Shown in pieces: positions 16,755 through 26,193 of a DNA stretch of 64,000 nt. The notes beneath the pieces are model-generated. The model saw only the letters and a program-made list of their open reading frames with translations. It ran no database searches and was not told the DNA's origin. Made by a program: the position numbers and the translations under genes. The DNA comes from Phycisphaeraceae bacterium (GTDB lineage Bacteria; Planctomycetota; Phycisphaerae; Phycisphaerales; UBA1924), in assembly GCA_026126305.1 (NCBI GenBank), contig JAHCJI010000010.1, forward strand, positions 59,500 through 123,499, written 5' to 3'. The number at the start of each line of letters is the position of its first letter. Position 1 is the first letter of the stretch.

Positions 16755-17561
16755 ATGAAGACACCGAACATGATCCTTGCGTTGACGGCTGGCGTGGCGC
16801 TTTCGGCGAGCCAGGCGGCTTTGGCGCAGTACAACTCGGGCGATGCCTGGCATCGGGCCAGCGACTGGGCGCCAGGCGTGTTGCACGGCAGCACTTTTGG
16901 CAACCCAGGACCCGGCTTCGACGGCGTGGGTGTCTGGCGGTACGAGTATGCCACCGGCGGGGGCGGTCTTGGAGCCGACAATCCCTGGTATCAGCAGTCG
17001 ACCACTCTCCTGAGTTGGGACAACAACTGGTGGGGCAACGGATTCGGTGCGTGGACGGCTGGCGACGATAGGAACCCGCCCATCCGCCAAGACCGCATGA
17101 CGCACAACCTCGTGGGCACCCACTACGAGACGACTCCACTCGTGCGTTGGCTTCTGCCGACAGGGGCTGGCGACCTCGCGCTGTCCCTCACGGGCTCTTT
17201 CGACGTGCTCTGGACCGGGCATGAGTTCCGCGGCACGGACATCGACGTCGAACTGGTCGTCGCTCGCCAGACCGCCGGCGGGGAGTTTGACGTGCTCTTC
17301 ACCGATCGGCTGAGCAAGCCGACTCCGGGCGTCAGCGTGGGCGACCGCCGCTCGTCGATGGTCGACATCTCCAGCGTCATCATGAGCGAGGGTGATTCGC
17401 TGGTCATCTCCGGCCGAGGCGTGAGCAGCGTCGGCTGGACCGAAGGCCGCTGGCTGAGTATCAGCGACGACCTGACCATGACCGTGGTGCCCATCCCCGC
17501 GCCTGCCTCGCTGGCATTGCTGGGCCTTGGTGGCTTGGCCGCGATGCGTCGCCGCCGCTGA
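16755..17561 (+). CDS. PEP-CTERM sorting-domain protein, exported
   Basis: 268 residues. It has an N-terminal signal peptide (MILALTAGVALSASQAALA) and a C-terminal PEP-CTERM-like tail: the motif IPAPASLALLGLGGLAAM followed by RRRR. Such proteins are processed by exosortase and anchored or released at the surface. The middle is Gly/Trp/Asp rich (WRYEYATGGGGLGADNPWY) with beta-sandwich character and no enzyme motif. A purine-rich GCGGGAGATAG precedes the start. A factor-independent terminator follows at 17603. Function unknown; the family suggests an extracellular matrix or surface role. Confidence 0.8.
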   Translation: MKTPNMILALTAGVALSASQAALAQYNSGDAWHRASDWAPGVLHGSTFGNPGPGFDGVGVWRYEYATGGGGLGADNPWYQQSTTLLSWDNNWWGNGFGAWTAGDDRNPPIRQDRMTHNLVGTHYETTPLVRWLLPTGAGDLALSLTGSFDVLWTGHEFRGTDIDVELVVARQTAGGEFDVLFTDRLSKPTPGVSVGDRRSSMVDISSVIMSEGDSLVISGRGVSSVGWTEGRWLSISDDLTMTVVPIPAPASLALLGLGGLAAMRRRR

Positions 17562-17602
17562 GTGACTTGCCCCCACACGGGGAATCAGAATCTACGAATA
17601 CC

Positions 17603-17638
17603 CCCCGGGCTGGATTCGACCAGACCGGGGTTTTCTTC
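17603..17638 (+). terminator. Rho-independent terminator after the PEP-CTERM gene
   Basis: An 11-bp stem with one mismatch (CCCCGGGCTGG at 17603-17613 paired with CCAGACCGGGG at 17620-17630), a six-base loop and a downstream TTTTCTTCT. It lies 41 bases past the stop. Confidence 0.75.
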
Positions 17639-17649
17639 TACTCTCACGC

Positions 17650-18414
17650 ATGTCCGATCTTGCCGACCAGACCGAACTCCAACTCGTCGCCGAATTACTA
17701 CAGACCGCTCCGCGCGTGGCGGTGCTGACGGGCGCTGGGATGTCGGCCGAGAGCGGTATCGAGACTTTCCGCCAGCCGCAGACCGGGCTATGGGCGCGAT
17801 ACGACCCGATGGAACTGGCGCACGCCGATGCGCTCGCGCGAGACCCGAAGATGGTGACCGAGTGGTACCACTGGCGATTCTCCAGATGTGCCCACGCGAA
17901 GCCCAACCCGGGGCATGTAGCGCTCGCGCAGCTCCAGCAACTCAAGCGTGATGCGGGCGGCAATGTGGACGTGCTGACGCAAAACATCGACGGGCTGCAT
18001 CAGGCGGGTGGAGCGCTCGATGTCGTCGAGTTGCACGGCTCGATCCTGCGATGGCGTTGCCAGAAAACCGGGGAAAAGCGCCCGATCGGGGAGGTCGATT
18101 TTTCGAGCTTCCCCCCCACTTCAAAAGCGGGCGGCGTGCTGCGACCCGACATCGTGCTGTTCGGCGAGATGCTGCCGACCGACGCCATCGAAGCGGCAGA
18201 GCGGGCGGTGATGTCTTGCGACGTGTTCCTGACGATCGGCACGAGCGCGGTGGTGTATCCGGCGGCGGGATACATCGACATGGCTCTCTCGCGTGGCGTG
18301 CCGACGGTGGAGATCAACCCCGAGGCGACGCCCATGACCGGATCGGTGACGCACGCGCTGCGCGGGCCGAGCGGGGTGGTGCTGCCGGAGTTGCTGCGGC
18401 GGGTGCGGGATTAG
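17650..18414 (+). CDS. SIR2-family NAD-dependent deacylase, zinc site degenerate
   Basis: Sirtuin of 254 residues. NAD-binding GAGMSAESGIETFR (residues 28-41), TQNIDGLHQAG, the catalytic His129 in ELHGS, and C-terminal TIGTSAVVYPAAGY and EINPEATPMT are all present. The Tyr73/Arg76 pair in EWYHWRF corresponds to the YxxR motif of class III (SIRT5/CobB-like) enzymes that remove succinyl or malonyl groups. The zinc-binding region normally has two CxxC pairs; here only one Cys remains (WRCQKTGEKR) and the second pair reads PPTSKAGG. Zinc is structural in the family, so activity may persist. The 3' end overlaps the convergent acetyltransferase gene by four bases. Confidence 0.85.
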   Translation: MSDLADQTELQLVAELLQTAPRVAVLTGAGMSAESGIETFRQPQTGLWARYDPMELAHADALARDPKMVTEWYHWRFSRCAHAKPNPGHVALAQLQQLKRDAGGNVDVLTQNIDGLHQAGGALDVVELHGSILRWRCQKTGEKRPIGEVDFSSFPPTSKAGGVLRPDIVLFGEMLPTDAIEAAERAVMSCDVFLTIGTSAVVYPAAGYIDMALSRGVPTVEINPEATPMTGSVTHALRGPSGVVLPELLRRVRD

Positions 18415-18875
18415 TCCAGGGCGATGCGGTAGCAGCGGATGTCGCAGACGGGCTGGAAGCCCAGGGCCACGTGGGCGGCCTGGCTGGCGAGGTTGTCCAT
18501 CTCGGCGTCGGAGGCGAACTCCTTGCAACCCTGCGAGCGCGACCAATCCTTGGCGGCCTCGACGAGCGCCTTGCCCACGCCCATGCCACGGCACTTGTCC
18601 TCGACGAACCAGCCCTCCAGGTAGCCCACGGGCGAAGTCTCGCAGCCCTCGGCAAATTGTCGAAGCGAGACCTCGGCCATGCCCACGCGGTCGTCGCCAC
18701 GCCACGCGAGGAGCACGGTGTGCGGTAGATGGTCGATGGTGCCGGCGTCGAAGTACTCGGCGACCATGCGTTCGGCATGGTCGATGACCCAGTGGGGGCC
18801 GAGGGCCTGGCGCATGGCGAGCCAGTGTGGGGCGTCGTCTGGGGTGGCGGGTTTGATGGCGATGGTGTTGGTCAC
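18411..18875 (-). CDS. GNAT acetyltransferase, AAC(6')-I-like
   Basis: Cytosolic acetyl-CoA-dependent N-acetyltransferase of 154 residues. The middle and C-terminal parts closely follow the aminoglycoside 6'-N-acetyltransferase type I pattern as I remember it: VGMAEVSLRQF, GCETSPVGYLEGWFVED, the acetyl-CoA loop CRGMGVGKALVEAA, then GCKEFASDAEM and HVALGFQP. Length matches AAC(6')-I enzymes (~145-155). Whether it acetylates aminoglycosides or a cellular amine cannot be decided from sequence. Last gene of the long minus-strand directon, directly after the SUKH-like gene. Confidence 0.8.
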   Translation of the reverse strand: MTNTIAIKPATPDDAPHWLAMRQALGPHWVIDHAERMVAEYFDAGTIDHLPHTVLLAWRGDDRVGMAEVSLRQFAEGCETSPVGYLEGWFVEDKCRGMGVGKALVEAAKDWSRSQGCKEFASDAEMDNLASQAAHVALGFQPVCDIRCYRIALD

Positions 18876-18877
18876 AA

Positions 18878-19279
18878 TTACGCCAATGAAGTTGAGTCAA
18901 TTGAGTCCAAGACCGGGCTCACGATTCCGGTGTCGTGCTCCCACAAATAGATCGTCTCGCCGAGCGCCTTTGCGTCAACTTCTGATGGAAGCAGGATCAA
19001 GGCATCACCCGTGCCGTTACTCGCGATTACCACGCCTTGCGGCGGAAATTCCGGCCACTCGCGGCATTGGATAGTCTCCCGAGCGACATGGTTTGCAGTC
19101 CTGGCGAGCATCTTGCGGTCAGCACCATTGCGAAAGGGATGTAACTCCCACGAGTCCCCTGCCGCTTGTACTGTCCCGCCATTATCCCGCATCATCCGAT
19201 CAATAAAACGCGGCGGGAAGGTCAACCCGAGTTGTACCTCCGTCTTGCCGATCTCGTCCCTCGCGATGGGAAACGGCAT
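18878..19279 (-). CDS. SMI1/KNR4 (SUKH)-like protein
   Basis: 133 residues. The pattern I...E..LGLTFPPRFIDRMMRDNGG, then HPF, then SNGTGDALILLPSE and YLWEHDTG, fits SUKH/SMI1-KNR4 domains. In bacteria these are often immunity proteins of polymorphic toxins, but many are stand-alone adaptor-like proteins. No toxin gene is adjacent here: it lies between the acetyltransferase (2 bp) and UDP-glucuronate decarboxylase (11 bp), both on the same strand. No signal peptide or membrane segment. Role unknown. Confidence 0.65.
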   Translation of the reverse strand: MPFPIARDEIGKTEVQLGLTFPPRFIDRMMRDNGGTVQAAGDSWELHPFRNGADRKMLARTANHVARETIQCREWPEFPPQGVVIASNGTGDALILLPSEVDAKALGETIYLWEHDTGIVSPVLDSIDSTSLA

Positions 19280-19290
19280 GTCAACTCCCC

Positions 19291-20262
19291 TTAGTAATTC
19301 GGCGTGGGCGCCCGGAAGCTGTCGATGTCGATCGAGCGGAAGTACTCGATGGTCTTCTGGAGTCCTTCACGCAATGCGATGTTCGGCTGCCAGTCGAGCT
19401 TGGCCTTGGCCAGGGTGATGTCGGGCTGGCGCTGCTTGGGGTCGTCGACAACGGCCTCGCGCTGGACGATCTTTGACTTCGAGCCGCTGAGCTCGATGAC
19501 CATCTCGGCGAGCTGGCGGATGGTGAATTCGCCGGGATTGCCGATGTTGACCGGGCCGGGGAAGTCGTCGGGCCCGTGCATCATGCGGTAGAGGCCCTCG
19601 ACTAGGTCGTCGACGTATTGGAAGCTGCGGGTCTGGCTGCCGTCGCCGTAGATGGTGAGGTCTTCGCCGGCGAGCGCCTGGCGGATGAAGTTGGAAACCA
19701 CGCGGCCGTCGTGCGGGTGCATGTTCGGGCCGTAGGTGTTGAAGATGCGGACGACCTTGATCTTGACGCGGTTGTGTCGGTGGTAGTCGAAGAAGAGCGT
19801 CTCGGCGGCGCGTTTGCCCTCGTCGTAGCAGGCGCGTGGGCCGATGGGGTTGACCGCGCCGCGATAGCTCTCGGGTTGGGGGTGGACCTCGGGGTCGCCG
19901 TAGACCTCACTGGTGGATGCCTGGAGGACGGTGGCGTTGCAACGCTTGGCCATGCCCAGAACGTGGATGGCCCCCAGCACGCTGGTCTTCATGGTCTTGA
20001 TGGGATTGTACTGGTAGTGACCCGGGGCGGCCGGGCACGCGAGGTTGTAGATCTCATCAACTTCGAGCCACATCGGATGGGTGACATCGTGTCGGATGAG
20101 TTCGAAGTTGGGACTGTTCAGCAGGTGGGCGATGTTGCTCTTCTGGCTCGTGAAGAAGTTGTCGATGCAGATGACGTCCTGGCCTTCATTGACCAGGCGC
20201 TCACAGAGATGCGAGCCAACAAAGCCGGCGCCGCCGGTGACGAGGATGCGACGGATGCTCAA
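19291..20262 (-). CDS. UDP-glucuronic acid decarboxylase (UDP-xylose synthase)
   Basis: Extended short-chain dehydrogenase that converts UDP-glucuronate to UDP-xylose through a 4-keto intermediate, for surface polysaccharides. NAD-binding [11 protein letters not shown] is at residues 8-18. The catalytic Tyr146-x3-Lys150 is in ACYDEGKRA with [11 protein letters not shown] before it. Family-typical segments are [33 protein letters not shown] and [12 protein letters not shown]. 323 residues is a standard length. It overlaps the upstream epimerase by four bases, so the two sugar-nucleotide enzymes are coupled. Confidence 0.92.
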   Translation of the reverse strand: MSIRRILVTGGAGFVGSHLCERLVNEGQDVICIDNFFTSQKSNIAHLLNSPNFELIRHDVTHPMWLEVDEIYNLACPAAPGHYQYNPIKTMKTSVLGAIHVLGMAKRCNATVLQASTSEVYGDPEVHPQPESYRGAVNPIGPRACYDEGKRAAETLFFDYHRHNRVKIKVVRIFNTYGPNMHPHDGRVVSNFIRQALAGEDLTIYGDGSQTRSFQYVDDLVEGLYRMMHGPDDFPGPVNIGNPGEFTIRQLAEMVIELSGSKSKIVQREAVVDDPKQRQPDITLAKAKLDWQPNIALREGLQKTIEYFRSIDIDSFRAPTPNY

Positions 20263-21275
20263 CGATACTCTCCCGTTCGCTGCTTGAGGTACGAGGCGTA
20301 CAAGTTGATGGCGGCGACCGGGTCATGCATCGGCACGAAGCCCAGGCCACGCTCGGTCTCGGCCATGTCCGCCAGCGTGAAGTCCTGATAAAAACGTCGG
20401 ATACTTTCTGGCATCTCAAAGTATTCGGTGGGTAGATCGCCCGGCGAGAGCCCAAGCCCCGCACGGACGGCGTCGGCGATCTGGTTGAAGGTGGTCGTCC
20501 TTCCGCTGCCCAGGTTGTAAATGCCCGGCGTTGGTGCCGATACCTCTCTGAGCCCCAGCCCGGCCAGCACGCACACAACCACGTCGTCGATGAAGACCTG
20601 GTCTCGGGCCTGATCGCCGGGCGTGAAGAGTCTGGGCCGTGTGCCCGCGAGCATCTGTTGTGCGAGCTTGTATGCCATCGAGGCCATCGCACCCTTGCTC
20701 GACTCGCCCGGCCCGAAGACGTTAAAAAACCGAAGGCCCACGATCCACGCGCCGGGAGTTTGTCGTTGCACACGCCGGTGGGCGTTCTCCATGACCCATT
20801 TGCTGAAGCCGTAGATGTTGTCGGGCTTGCCGGCGGCATCGAGCGGGTAGGCCTGGCGTCGCGCGGCCTGTGGCGGCGTGCCATAGGTGGCCGCGCTACT
20901 GGCATACACGAGGCGATGCCCGGCCTGGGCGGTGTCCTCGAGTAAGCCATCCCATGCCGGGCCGGCATTCTCGTCGAGCATCCGGGCCTGGTCTTCGACG
21001 GTGGTATCGGTGATGGCGGCCATGTGGACGATGCCCACGGGCTCATCATCGAGCAGCGTCAGCAGGTACGTCCAGTCCTGAGCGATGACCTCGCAAGTGA
21101 CCGGTCCCAGGCCTTGTCGTTCGTAAGCCTCGATGAGGTTGCCAAACGAGCCTACTCGGAAGTCGTCGATGCAAAGAACACGAGCATCGGGCCTTGCCTT
21201 GGACAGGGCCGCGCAGCAGTTCGATCCGACGAATCCTGCACCGCCGGTGACAATGTACGTGGTCGGCTCGTTCAT
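20259..21275 (-). CDS. NAD-dependent sugar epimerase, HldD (ADP-heptose 6-epimerase)-like
   Basis: 338-residue extended SDR enzyme. N-terminal [12 protein letters not shown] binds the nucleotide, YASSAATYG provides the active-site Ser/Thr, and Tyr155-x3-Lys159 is in NIYGFSK. The segments [28 protein letters not shown] and FYQDFT are characteristic of ADP-L-glycero-D-manno-heptose 6-epimerase (RfaD/HldD), which supplies heptose for lipopolysaccharide core. No other ADP-heptose gene is in the window, so the exact sugar is inferred. Stop overlaps the downstream UXS start. Confidence 0.82.
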   Translation of the reverse strand: MNEPTTYIVTGGAGFVGSNCCAALSKARPDARVLCIDDFRVGSFGNLIEAYERQGLGPVTCEVIAQDWTYLLTLLDDEPVGIVHMAAITDTTVEDQARMLDENAGPAWDGLLEDTAQAGHRLVYASSAATYGTPPQAARRQAYPLDAAGKPDNIYGFSKWVMENAHRRVQRQTPGAWIVGLRFFNVFGPGESSKGAMASMAYKLAQQMLAGTRPRLFTPGDQARDQVFIDDVVVCVLAGLGLREVSAPTPGIYNLGSGRTTTFNQIADAVRAGLGLSPGDLPTEYFEMPESIRRFYQDFTLADMAETERGLGFVPMHDPVAAINLYASYLKQRTGEYR

Positions 21276-21295
21276 GGAGCCAAGGGTAGGTCCGC

Positions 21296-21997
21296 TTAAG
21301 GCTCTTTGGGGATCAGCAAGACCTGACCCGGCCGGATGGCACGCGGCGATCGAAGGCCGAGCCGTTCGCGGTTGTGGGCAAAGATCGCGTCGGCGTGCTG
21401 GGTAGTGCCATAGTGCATCCGCGAGATGGCCCCGAGGGTGTCGCCGGTGCGCACGACATATTCGGTGAAAGTCACCCCTGCGGGCCTGGGTGGATCGACT
21501 TCGATCGGATTGCCACGGGCGTCGACCGGGATGCCCTGGATATTGTCCGGATCGATGGGGATACGCCAGACCTGGCCGGCCTTGAGCCGTGCCGGGTCGC
21601 GGTGTGGGTTGGCCTGGGCGATGGCACGCCAGCGGTCCTTGTCGCCGTAAAAGCGGCTGGCAATGTCTCCCAGCGTACGGTCGCGTTCGGTGACCGTGTA
21701 GTGCTCGAACTGGGGAAGCAGGATCCCTCCATGTTCGACATCTTCTACGAGCATCGGGTCGGCTATCTCGGCGACAAGCTGAACCTGGGGCTCTGGTTCA
21801 GGCTCTCGAACGGGCGTCACTGGTGCCGGCACATCCACGGGCGTGGAGGCGGGAAAGACCGTATCGGCGGCCAGCGTGATGGGTGCCTGGCGATGGACGG
21901 GCCAGAGCCAATAGATGGCGTTCCAAAGGGCGGCCAAGGCCAGGAGGCCGATGGCCGTCCGCCGGAGCGAGCCCGCGTTGGCCGGTGCGTTGGTCAT
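21296..21997 (-). CDS. Membrane-anchored protein with two LysM domains
   Basis: 233 residues. A single N-terminal membrane segment (about residues 13-32, TAIGLLALAALWNAIYWLW) is followed by a Pro/Glu/Val-rich spacer and two LysM repeats. The first is HYTVTERDRTLGDIASRFYG...LKAGQVWRIP, the second EYVVRTGDTLGAISRMHYG...IRPGQVLLIP. LysM domains bind peptidoglycan glycans, so this is probably a periplasmic wall-binding protein tethered to the inner membrane. No enzymatic domain. It follows secDF by four bases and probably shares its transcript. Confidence 0.82.
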   Translation of the reverse strand: MTNAPANAGSLRRTAIGLLALAALWNAIYWLWPVHRQAPITLAADTVFPASTPVDVPAPVTPVREPEPEPQVQLVAEIADPMLVEDVEHGGILLPQFEHYTVTERDRTLGDIASRFYGDKDRWRAIAQANPHRDPARLKAGQVWRIPIDPDNIQGIPVDARGNPIEVDPPRPAGVTFTEYVVRTGDTLGAISRMHYGTTQHADAIFAHNRERLGLRSPRAIRPGQVLLIPKEP

Positions 21998-22001
21998 TAC
22001 C

Positions 22002-25000
22002 TTACATCATCGGCTTGTCCGGGCCGGTGGCTGTGTTGAACCCGCCCGGGGTGCCCGAGAACCCGGTCTCTGGCCCCGCACCACCCTGATCATCGATGCG
22101 ACCGCCCGATGGGTCCTGCTTCCTGGACCATACCAGCGGAGCGGCGACGGCGATCGAGGAATAGGTGCCCACGGCCACGCCCACCAGCAGCACGTATGCG
22201 AAGGGGCGCAGGCCCTCGCCCCCGAGGATGTAGAGCACCACGACGGCAAAGAGGGTCGTGCCCGAGGTGATGACCGTCCGGCTGAGGGTCTGGTTGATGG
22301 AGAGGTTGACCACCCGCTTGTTGGCGTATGGGAGTTTGCCGCGGTTCTCGCGGATGCGGTCCATGATGATGATGGTGTCGTTGAGGGAGTAGCCGATGAT
22401 GGTCAGCAGCGCTGCGATGGTGTTCAGGTCGATGCGGAAGGGCAGGACATTGAAGAAGCCCGCGACGCGAGCGCCGGTGGGGAACTCATAGATGATCTCG
22501 GCCAAAGCGATGAGGCCAAGGGCAATAGCCACGTCGTGCGCGAGCGTGATCAGCGCCACCAACGAGTAGCGTACCGAGCCGAAACGCACCCAGATGTATA
22601 TGGTGATCAGCACGAAACTGATGACCACGGCAAAGATCGCACGGCCCCGGAACTCCTGCGCGACGGCGGGGCTGAAGTTGCTGACGCTGGCCAGCGTGGT
22701 CGAGGTTGTCAGGGCCTCTCGCACCAGGCGCCATTCGAGTTGGCCCACGTCCTGCCACCAACGGTCGCGGTCGCCGAAGTAGGTCGCCCCCGGGTCGATG
22801 GTCAGCAGCACGACGGAACGGATGGTACCGTCGTCATGGCGTGCCAGCGCCCGGACCTCGCGCTGCCGGGCCAGGGTCATGGAGAAGTCCTGCTGGCTTC
22901 GCAGCAGGTCGAGGCGGTCCTCGATGGCCTCGACGGTCAGGCCGGGCTCCAGGCCCGCGATCACGATCGCCACGCCACCGACGTAGCCGCTGACGTCGTC
23001 GCGATATTGCGGGTCGCCGATGTGCGTCCCCAGTGGCGCGGGGCTGGTGATGGGATACACCGGAGCCCGGCGAGCGTCTTCGATGTCCGAACGCTCGAAG
23101 CGGACCGAGGCCCTCACGTCGAGCACGTCGGCAAAGGCGCGAGCCAGCGCGTCTTGCACCTCGTCGGCATTCGTAGCCAGCGTCTTGATCTGGAACGTGT
23201 TGCTGGTCACGCCATCGGCGGCCGGGTTCAGCGGCACGATCGTGGCCTGTTCGAGCAGGGCCAACTGCGTGCCGGGTGCGGCGGCCCGAGCGACGCCCAT
23301 GATACGGTCGAGCACGTCCTGACGCGTGAGCGTCTTGGCACGCCCGACGGCCTCATCCTCTCCAAAACGCAGCACGACCTGGGTGCCCCCGACAAACTCG
23401 GTGTCGAGCATGCGGTCTCGTTGGTGGATGACCAAGGCCACGCTGCCAAGCACGGCGGCGACCGAGATCGTCGCAAAAACGCGCCGCATGCCGATCCAGT
23501 TGATCTTGGGTTCGAGGACACGGTCGATGATCGGGGCGGCCGTGGCGAGCATGCTCGTGGCCGGTTTACCCATGAACTTCAGGTTCAGGTCTTCGATCAG
23601 CACCGAGAGCAAGAGTCTGCTGATGATCAGGGCGGCGATCATGGTGCAGACCACGCCCACGCCCAACGTGATGGCAAAGCCCTTGACTTCCTGGGTGGCC
23701 ACGCCCACGAGCACGACGCACACGATGAGGTTGGTCACGTTGCCGTCGACGATCGCCGACAGGGCCCGCTGGTAGCCCAACTTGGCCGACTGGGCCAAGT
23801 CGAGCCCGTTGCGCAGCTCTTCGCGGACGCGCTCGAAGATGAGTACGTTGGCGTCCACGGCCATGCCGAAGGTCAGGATGACTCCCGCGATGCCGGGCAT
23901 GGTAAAGGCGCTCTGGTTGTGGGCCATAGCACCCAGGATGAGAGCGGCGTTGCAGCCCAGCGCGATGACGGCCACCGCACCATAGACGAAGTAGTAAAGC
24001 ACCATGAAGATGCTGACGGCAATCAGCGCATAGATGCCAGCCCGAAGGCCGGCGTCGAGGTTGTCCTTGCCCAGGCTGGGGCCGATGGTTGTCTCGCTGA
24101 TGGGCTCGGGCGACAGGCGGGCCTGCAAGGCACCGGCGTTGAGCACACGGATGATGTACCGCAGTTCCTCGATCGAGAAGTCGCCGGTGATCTGCCCGTT
24201 GGTGGAGATGCGGCCCTGGAGGGTCGGCGCGGTGACGACGCGGTCGTCCAGCACGATGGCCATCTTCTCGCCCACATGCTCGCGGGTGAGTTCGCCCAGG
24301 CGTTGCCCGCCCAGCGTGTCCATCACGAAGATAATGCTGTTGCGTCCGATGTCGTCGCGGCCCATGTACGAGCGGGCGACCTTCCAATTGCCCTCGGCGC
24401 TGGTCAGGCGGTTGCCCACCTGGTTCCACAGCAGCATCCAGTACTGACCATCGTAAGACTCGACCACCAGGCCACGACCGGCAAAGAACCCGGACGGATC
24501 GGCATCGAGCAGCTGAGACTCTTCGAGCGTGTCGAACCACGACTCCACCTTGGCCAGCGGCAGCCAGATCGCCCCCTCGGGATTGGCGTTGCGCGGGCCG
24601 ACCTCTTGCATGCGTTCACGCAGCGACATCTCGTCGGCGCGGGTATTGGTGGCCACCACAATACGGAAGTCCAACTCGCCCGATCCACGCAGGAGCCGCT
24701 TGAGGTCTTGCGGGTCGTCCAGAGATCGTCTTTGCCTGGTGTATGTCTCGTACGCGTCGCGGATGCGCTGCAATTCCTGTTGCAGCGAGCTGGGGCCCGC
24801 CGAGGCATCCGCCGGCGCGGCCCGGGCCATCAGGGCCTCCCATGCCCGATCGAAGGGGCTGGGCAACTCCACAACGCGCTGGTTCGTGCGGTCGATCTTG
24901 CGGGTCACCTCACGCGAGAATTCCAGCACACGCCGGACTTCGGCGGCGCGGATCGACAGCTTCAACGCATGATCGCGTGCCTGGTCATAATCCAGGGACG

Positions 25001-25574
25001 CATCGGCCGCCTCGGCCTCGGCGGCGTCGAGCAAAGTCGGATCGGGCTCGGCCTGATCGAGCATGGACCGATAGGCGGCCTCGGCGGCCAGCAGGCGGTC
25101 GTAGGCCCGCGCGGCCGCTTCCAGGCGGCTGGCCAATTCGGGGCTATTCTCGCGGAAACGTGCGATGGATGCCTCGCGCTGTGCCGGGCCCTCGCCCATC
25201 AGCCGCTCGAAGCGCACCGGGTCAATCGTGAAGTTGTTCAGGCGGGCCAGTTCGTTTTCGAAGGCCTGACGCAGCGCCTTGACGTTCTCGGTGGGCAGGG
25301 GCATCGTGAACTCGAGGCGGTCTCGCCCCACGGGCACGATGCTGATGTCCATCTGGTTGCCGGGGTCGATGCGCTCGCCCAGCACCGTTGCCATCTGGTT
25401 CAGCAACTCCTGGGCGTTCTGGCCCGGGTCGATCTGGACGGCGTATGTCAGCGTGACGCCACCGGCCAGATCCTTGCCCAGGCGGAGCTTCTCCTTCGGC
25501 GGCATGAAACCAAAGATGGCAAAAGCCATCATCGCCATTGCCAGAAGGGACCATCCCAAACGGTTACGCATCAT
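22002..25574 (-). CDS. secDF: Protein translocase SecD-SecF fusion
   Basis: 1190-residue fusion of both proton-driven Sec accessory subunits. The N-terminal membrane segment and periplasmic part contain GKDLAGGVTLTYAVQ. A long coiled segment (about residues 150-260) precedes the second periplasmic domain. SecD membrane motifs are VLYYFVYGAVAVIALGCN, ILTFGMAVDANVLIFER and ITLGVGVVCTMIAALIISR. The SecF half follows with DTEFVGGTQV, SFVLITIYIWVRF and GYSLNDTIIIMDRIRE. Fusion is common in planctomycetes and some Firmicutes. It lies directly downstream of yajC and tgt, the classical tgt-yajC-secD-secF order. Met2 at 25571 is an equally possible start. Confidence 0.95.
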   Translation of the reverse strand: MMRNRLGWSLLAMAMMAFAIFGFMPPKEKLRLGKDLAGGVTLTYAVQIDPGQNAQELLNQMATVLGERIDPGNQMDISIVPVGRDRLEFTMPLPTENVKALRQAFENELARLNNFTIDPVRFERLMGEGPAQREASIARFRENSPELASRLEAAARAYDRLLAAEAAYRSMLDQAEPDPTLLDAAEAEAADASLDYDQARDHALKLSIRAAEVRRVLEFSREVTRKIDRTNQRVVELPSPFDRAWEALMARAAPADASAGPSSLQQELQRIRDAYETYTRQRRSLDDPQDLKRLLRGSGELDFRIVVATNTRADEMSLRERMQEVGPRNANPEGAIWLPLAKVESWFDTLEESQLLDADPSGFFAGRGLVVESYDGQYWMLLWNQVGNRLTSAEGNWKVARSYMGRDDIGRNSIIFVMDTLGGQRLGELTREHVGEKMAIVLDDRVVTAPTLQGRISTNGQITGDFSIEELRYIIRVLNAGALQARLSPEPISETTIGPSLGKDNLDAGLRAGIYALIAVSIFMVLYYFVYGAVAVIALGCNAALILGAMAHNQSAFTMPGIAGVILTFGMAVDANVLIFERVREELRNGLDLAQSAKLGYQRALSAIVDGNVTNLIVCVVLVGVATQEVKGFAITLGVGVVCTMIAALIISRLLLSVLIEDLNLKFMGKPATSMLATAAPIIDRVLEPKINWIGMRRVFATISVAAVLGSVALVIHQRDRMLDTEFVGGTQVVLRFGEDEAVGRAKTLTRQDVLDRIMGVARAAAPGTQLALLEQATIVPLNPAADGVTSNTFQIKTLATNADEVQDALARAFADVLDVRASVRFERSDIEDARRAPVYPITSPAPLGTHIGDPQYRDDVSGYVGGVAIVIAGLEPGLTVEAIEDRLDLLRSQQDFSMTLARQREVRALARHDDGTIRSVVLLTIDPGATYFGDRDRWWQDVGQLEWRLVREALTTSTTLASVSNFSPAVAQEFRGRAIFAVVISFVLITIYIWVRFGSVRYSLVALITLAHDVAIALGLIALAEIIYEFPTGARVAGFFNVLPFRIDLNTIAALLTIIGYSLNDTIIIMDRIRENRGKLPYANKRVVNLSINQTLSRTVITSGTTLFAVVVLYILGGEGLRPFAYVLLVGVAVGTYSSIAVAAPLVWSRKQDPSGGRIDDQGGAGPETGFSGTPGGFNTATGPDKPMM

Positions 25575-25647
25575 GGATCACGATCCCTCGCATGGTCTGC
25601 CCGCTACGGCACTGCCGGCGGGCTCGGTCGTTGCTCGATTCGGTACT

Positions 25648-26115
25648 TCAGGAGTGGGCCGCCTGCGGCTCGTCGGCGTGGTTCTCGGCCGTGCTCGTGG
25701 CATCGGCAGGCCCGCCGCGAGATGAGATGACCTGCTGGATCGCACTGCGGGCAAAGCGGATCTTGTTGTGGCCCGCATCGTCGACCTTGAGCACGACCTC
25801 GTCGGTGCGCACCTCGGCGACGGTGCCGATGATGCCGCCGATGGTCTGCACCTTGTCGTTGCGCTTGAGGGCGTCAAGCATGGCCTGTCGAGTCTTCTGC
25901 TCGCGCTTTTGGCGCCGCCCGCCGGTGAAGATCATCATCACCAGGAAGATGCTCATGCCCAAGACGACCAGGATGAACAGGTCTGGCCCGCCCTGGCTCG
26001 GTGGTGGGGTCCCCGGCGCTCCCGTCGTGCCCGGCTGCGAGGTCGCACCCGCGGGCAGTTCACCACTGCCTAAGGGTGAGGCGTCCTGCCAGGCCAGTGT
26101 CGCGGGGATGGTCAT
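25648..26115 (-). CDS. yajC: Preprotein translocase subunit YajC
   Basis: Small Sec-associated membrane protein. One hydrophobic helix (LFILVVLGMSIFLVMMIF) is followed by the cytoplasmic GRRQKREQKTRQAML and the YajC core LKRNDKVQTIGGIIGTV. It has an unusual Pro/Gly-rich N-terminal extension of ~45 residues before the helix. The start is uncertain: ATG 26115 is given, GTG 26148 is an in-frame alternative, and neither has a clear ribosome site. Position between tgt and secDF supports the call. Confidence 0.88.
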   Translation of the reverse strand: MTIPATLAWQDASPLGSGELPAGATSQPGTTGAPGTPPPSQGGPDLFILVVLGMSIFLVMMIFTGGRRQKREQKTRQAMLDALKRNDKVQTIGGIIGTVAEVRTDEVVLKVDDAGHNKIRFARSAIQQVISSRGGPADATSTAENHADEPQAAHS

Positions 26116-26193
26116 GGAAAGATGTACGGGCGAGAGATGGCCTTCCACGGGAGGGTCCTGTTCATTTCTAGGCCCGATCGAACACCGGGCGGA

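Noticed and set aside
18878..19279. SUKH-like gene as immunity gene of a local toxin
   Set aside because: No toxin-like gene is adjacent; neighbours are sugar-nucleotide and acetyltransferase genes. Kept only as a SUKH-like protein.
21915..25730. A 1271-codon plus-strand open frame opposite secDF
   Set aside because: Antisense shadow of secDF with low-complexity His/Asp/Gln content and no recognisable motif; secDF on the minus strand is unambiguous.
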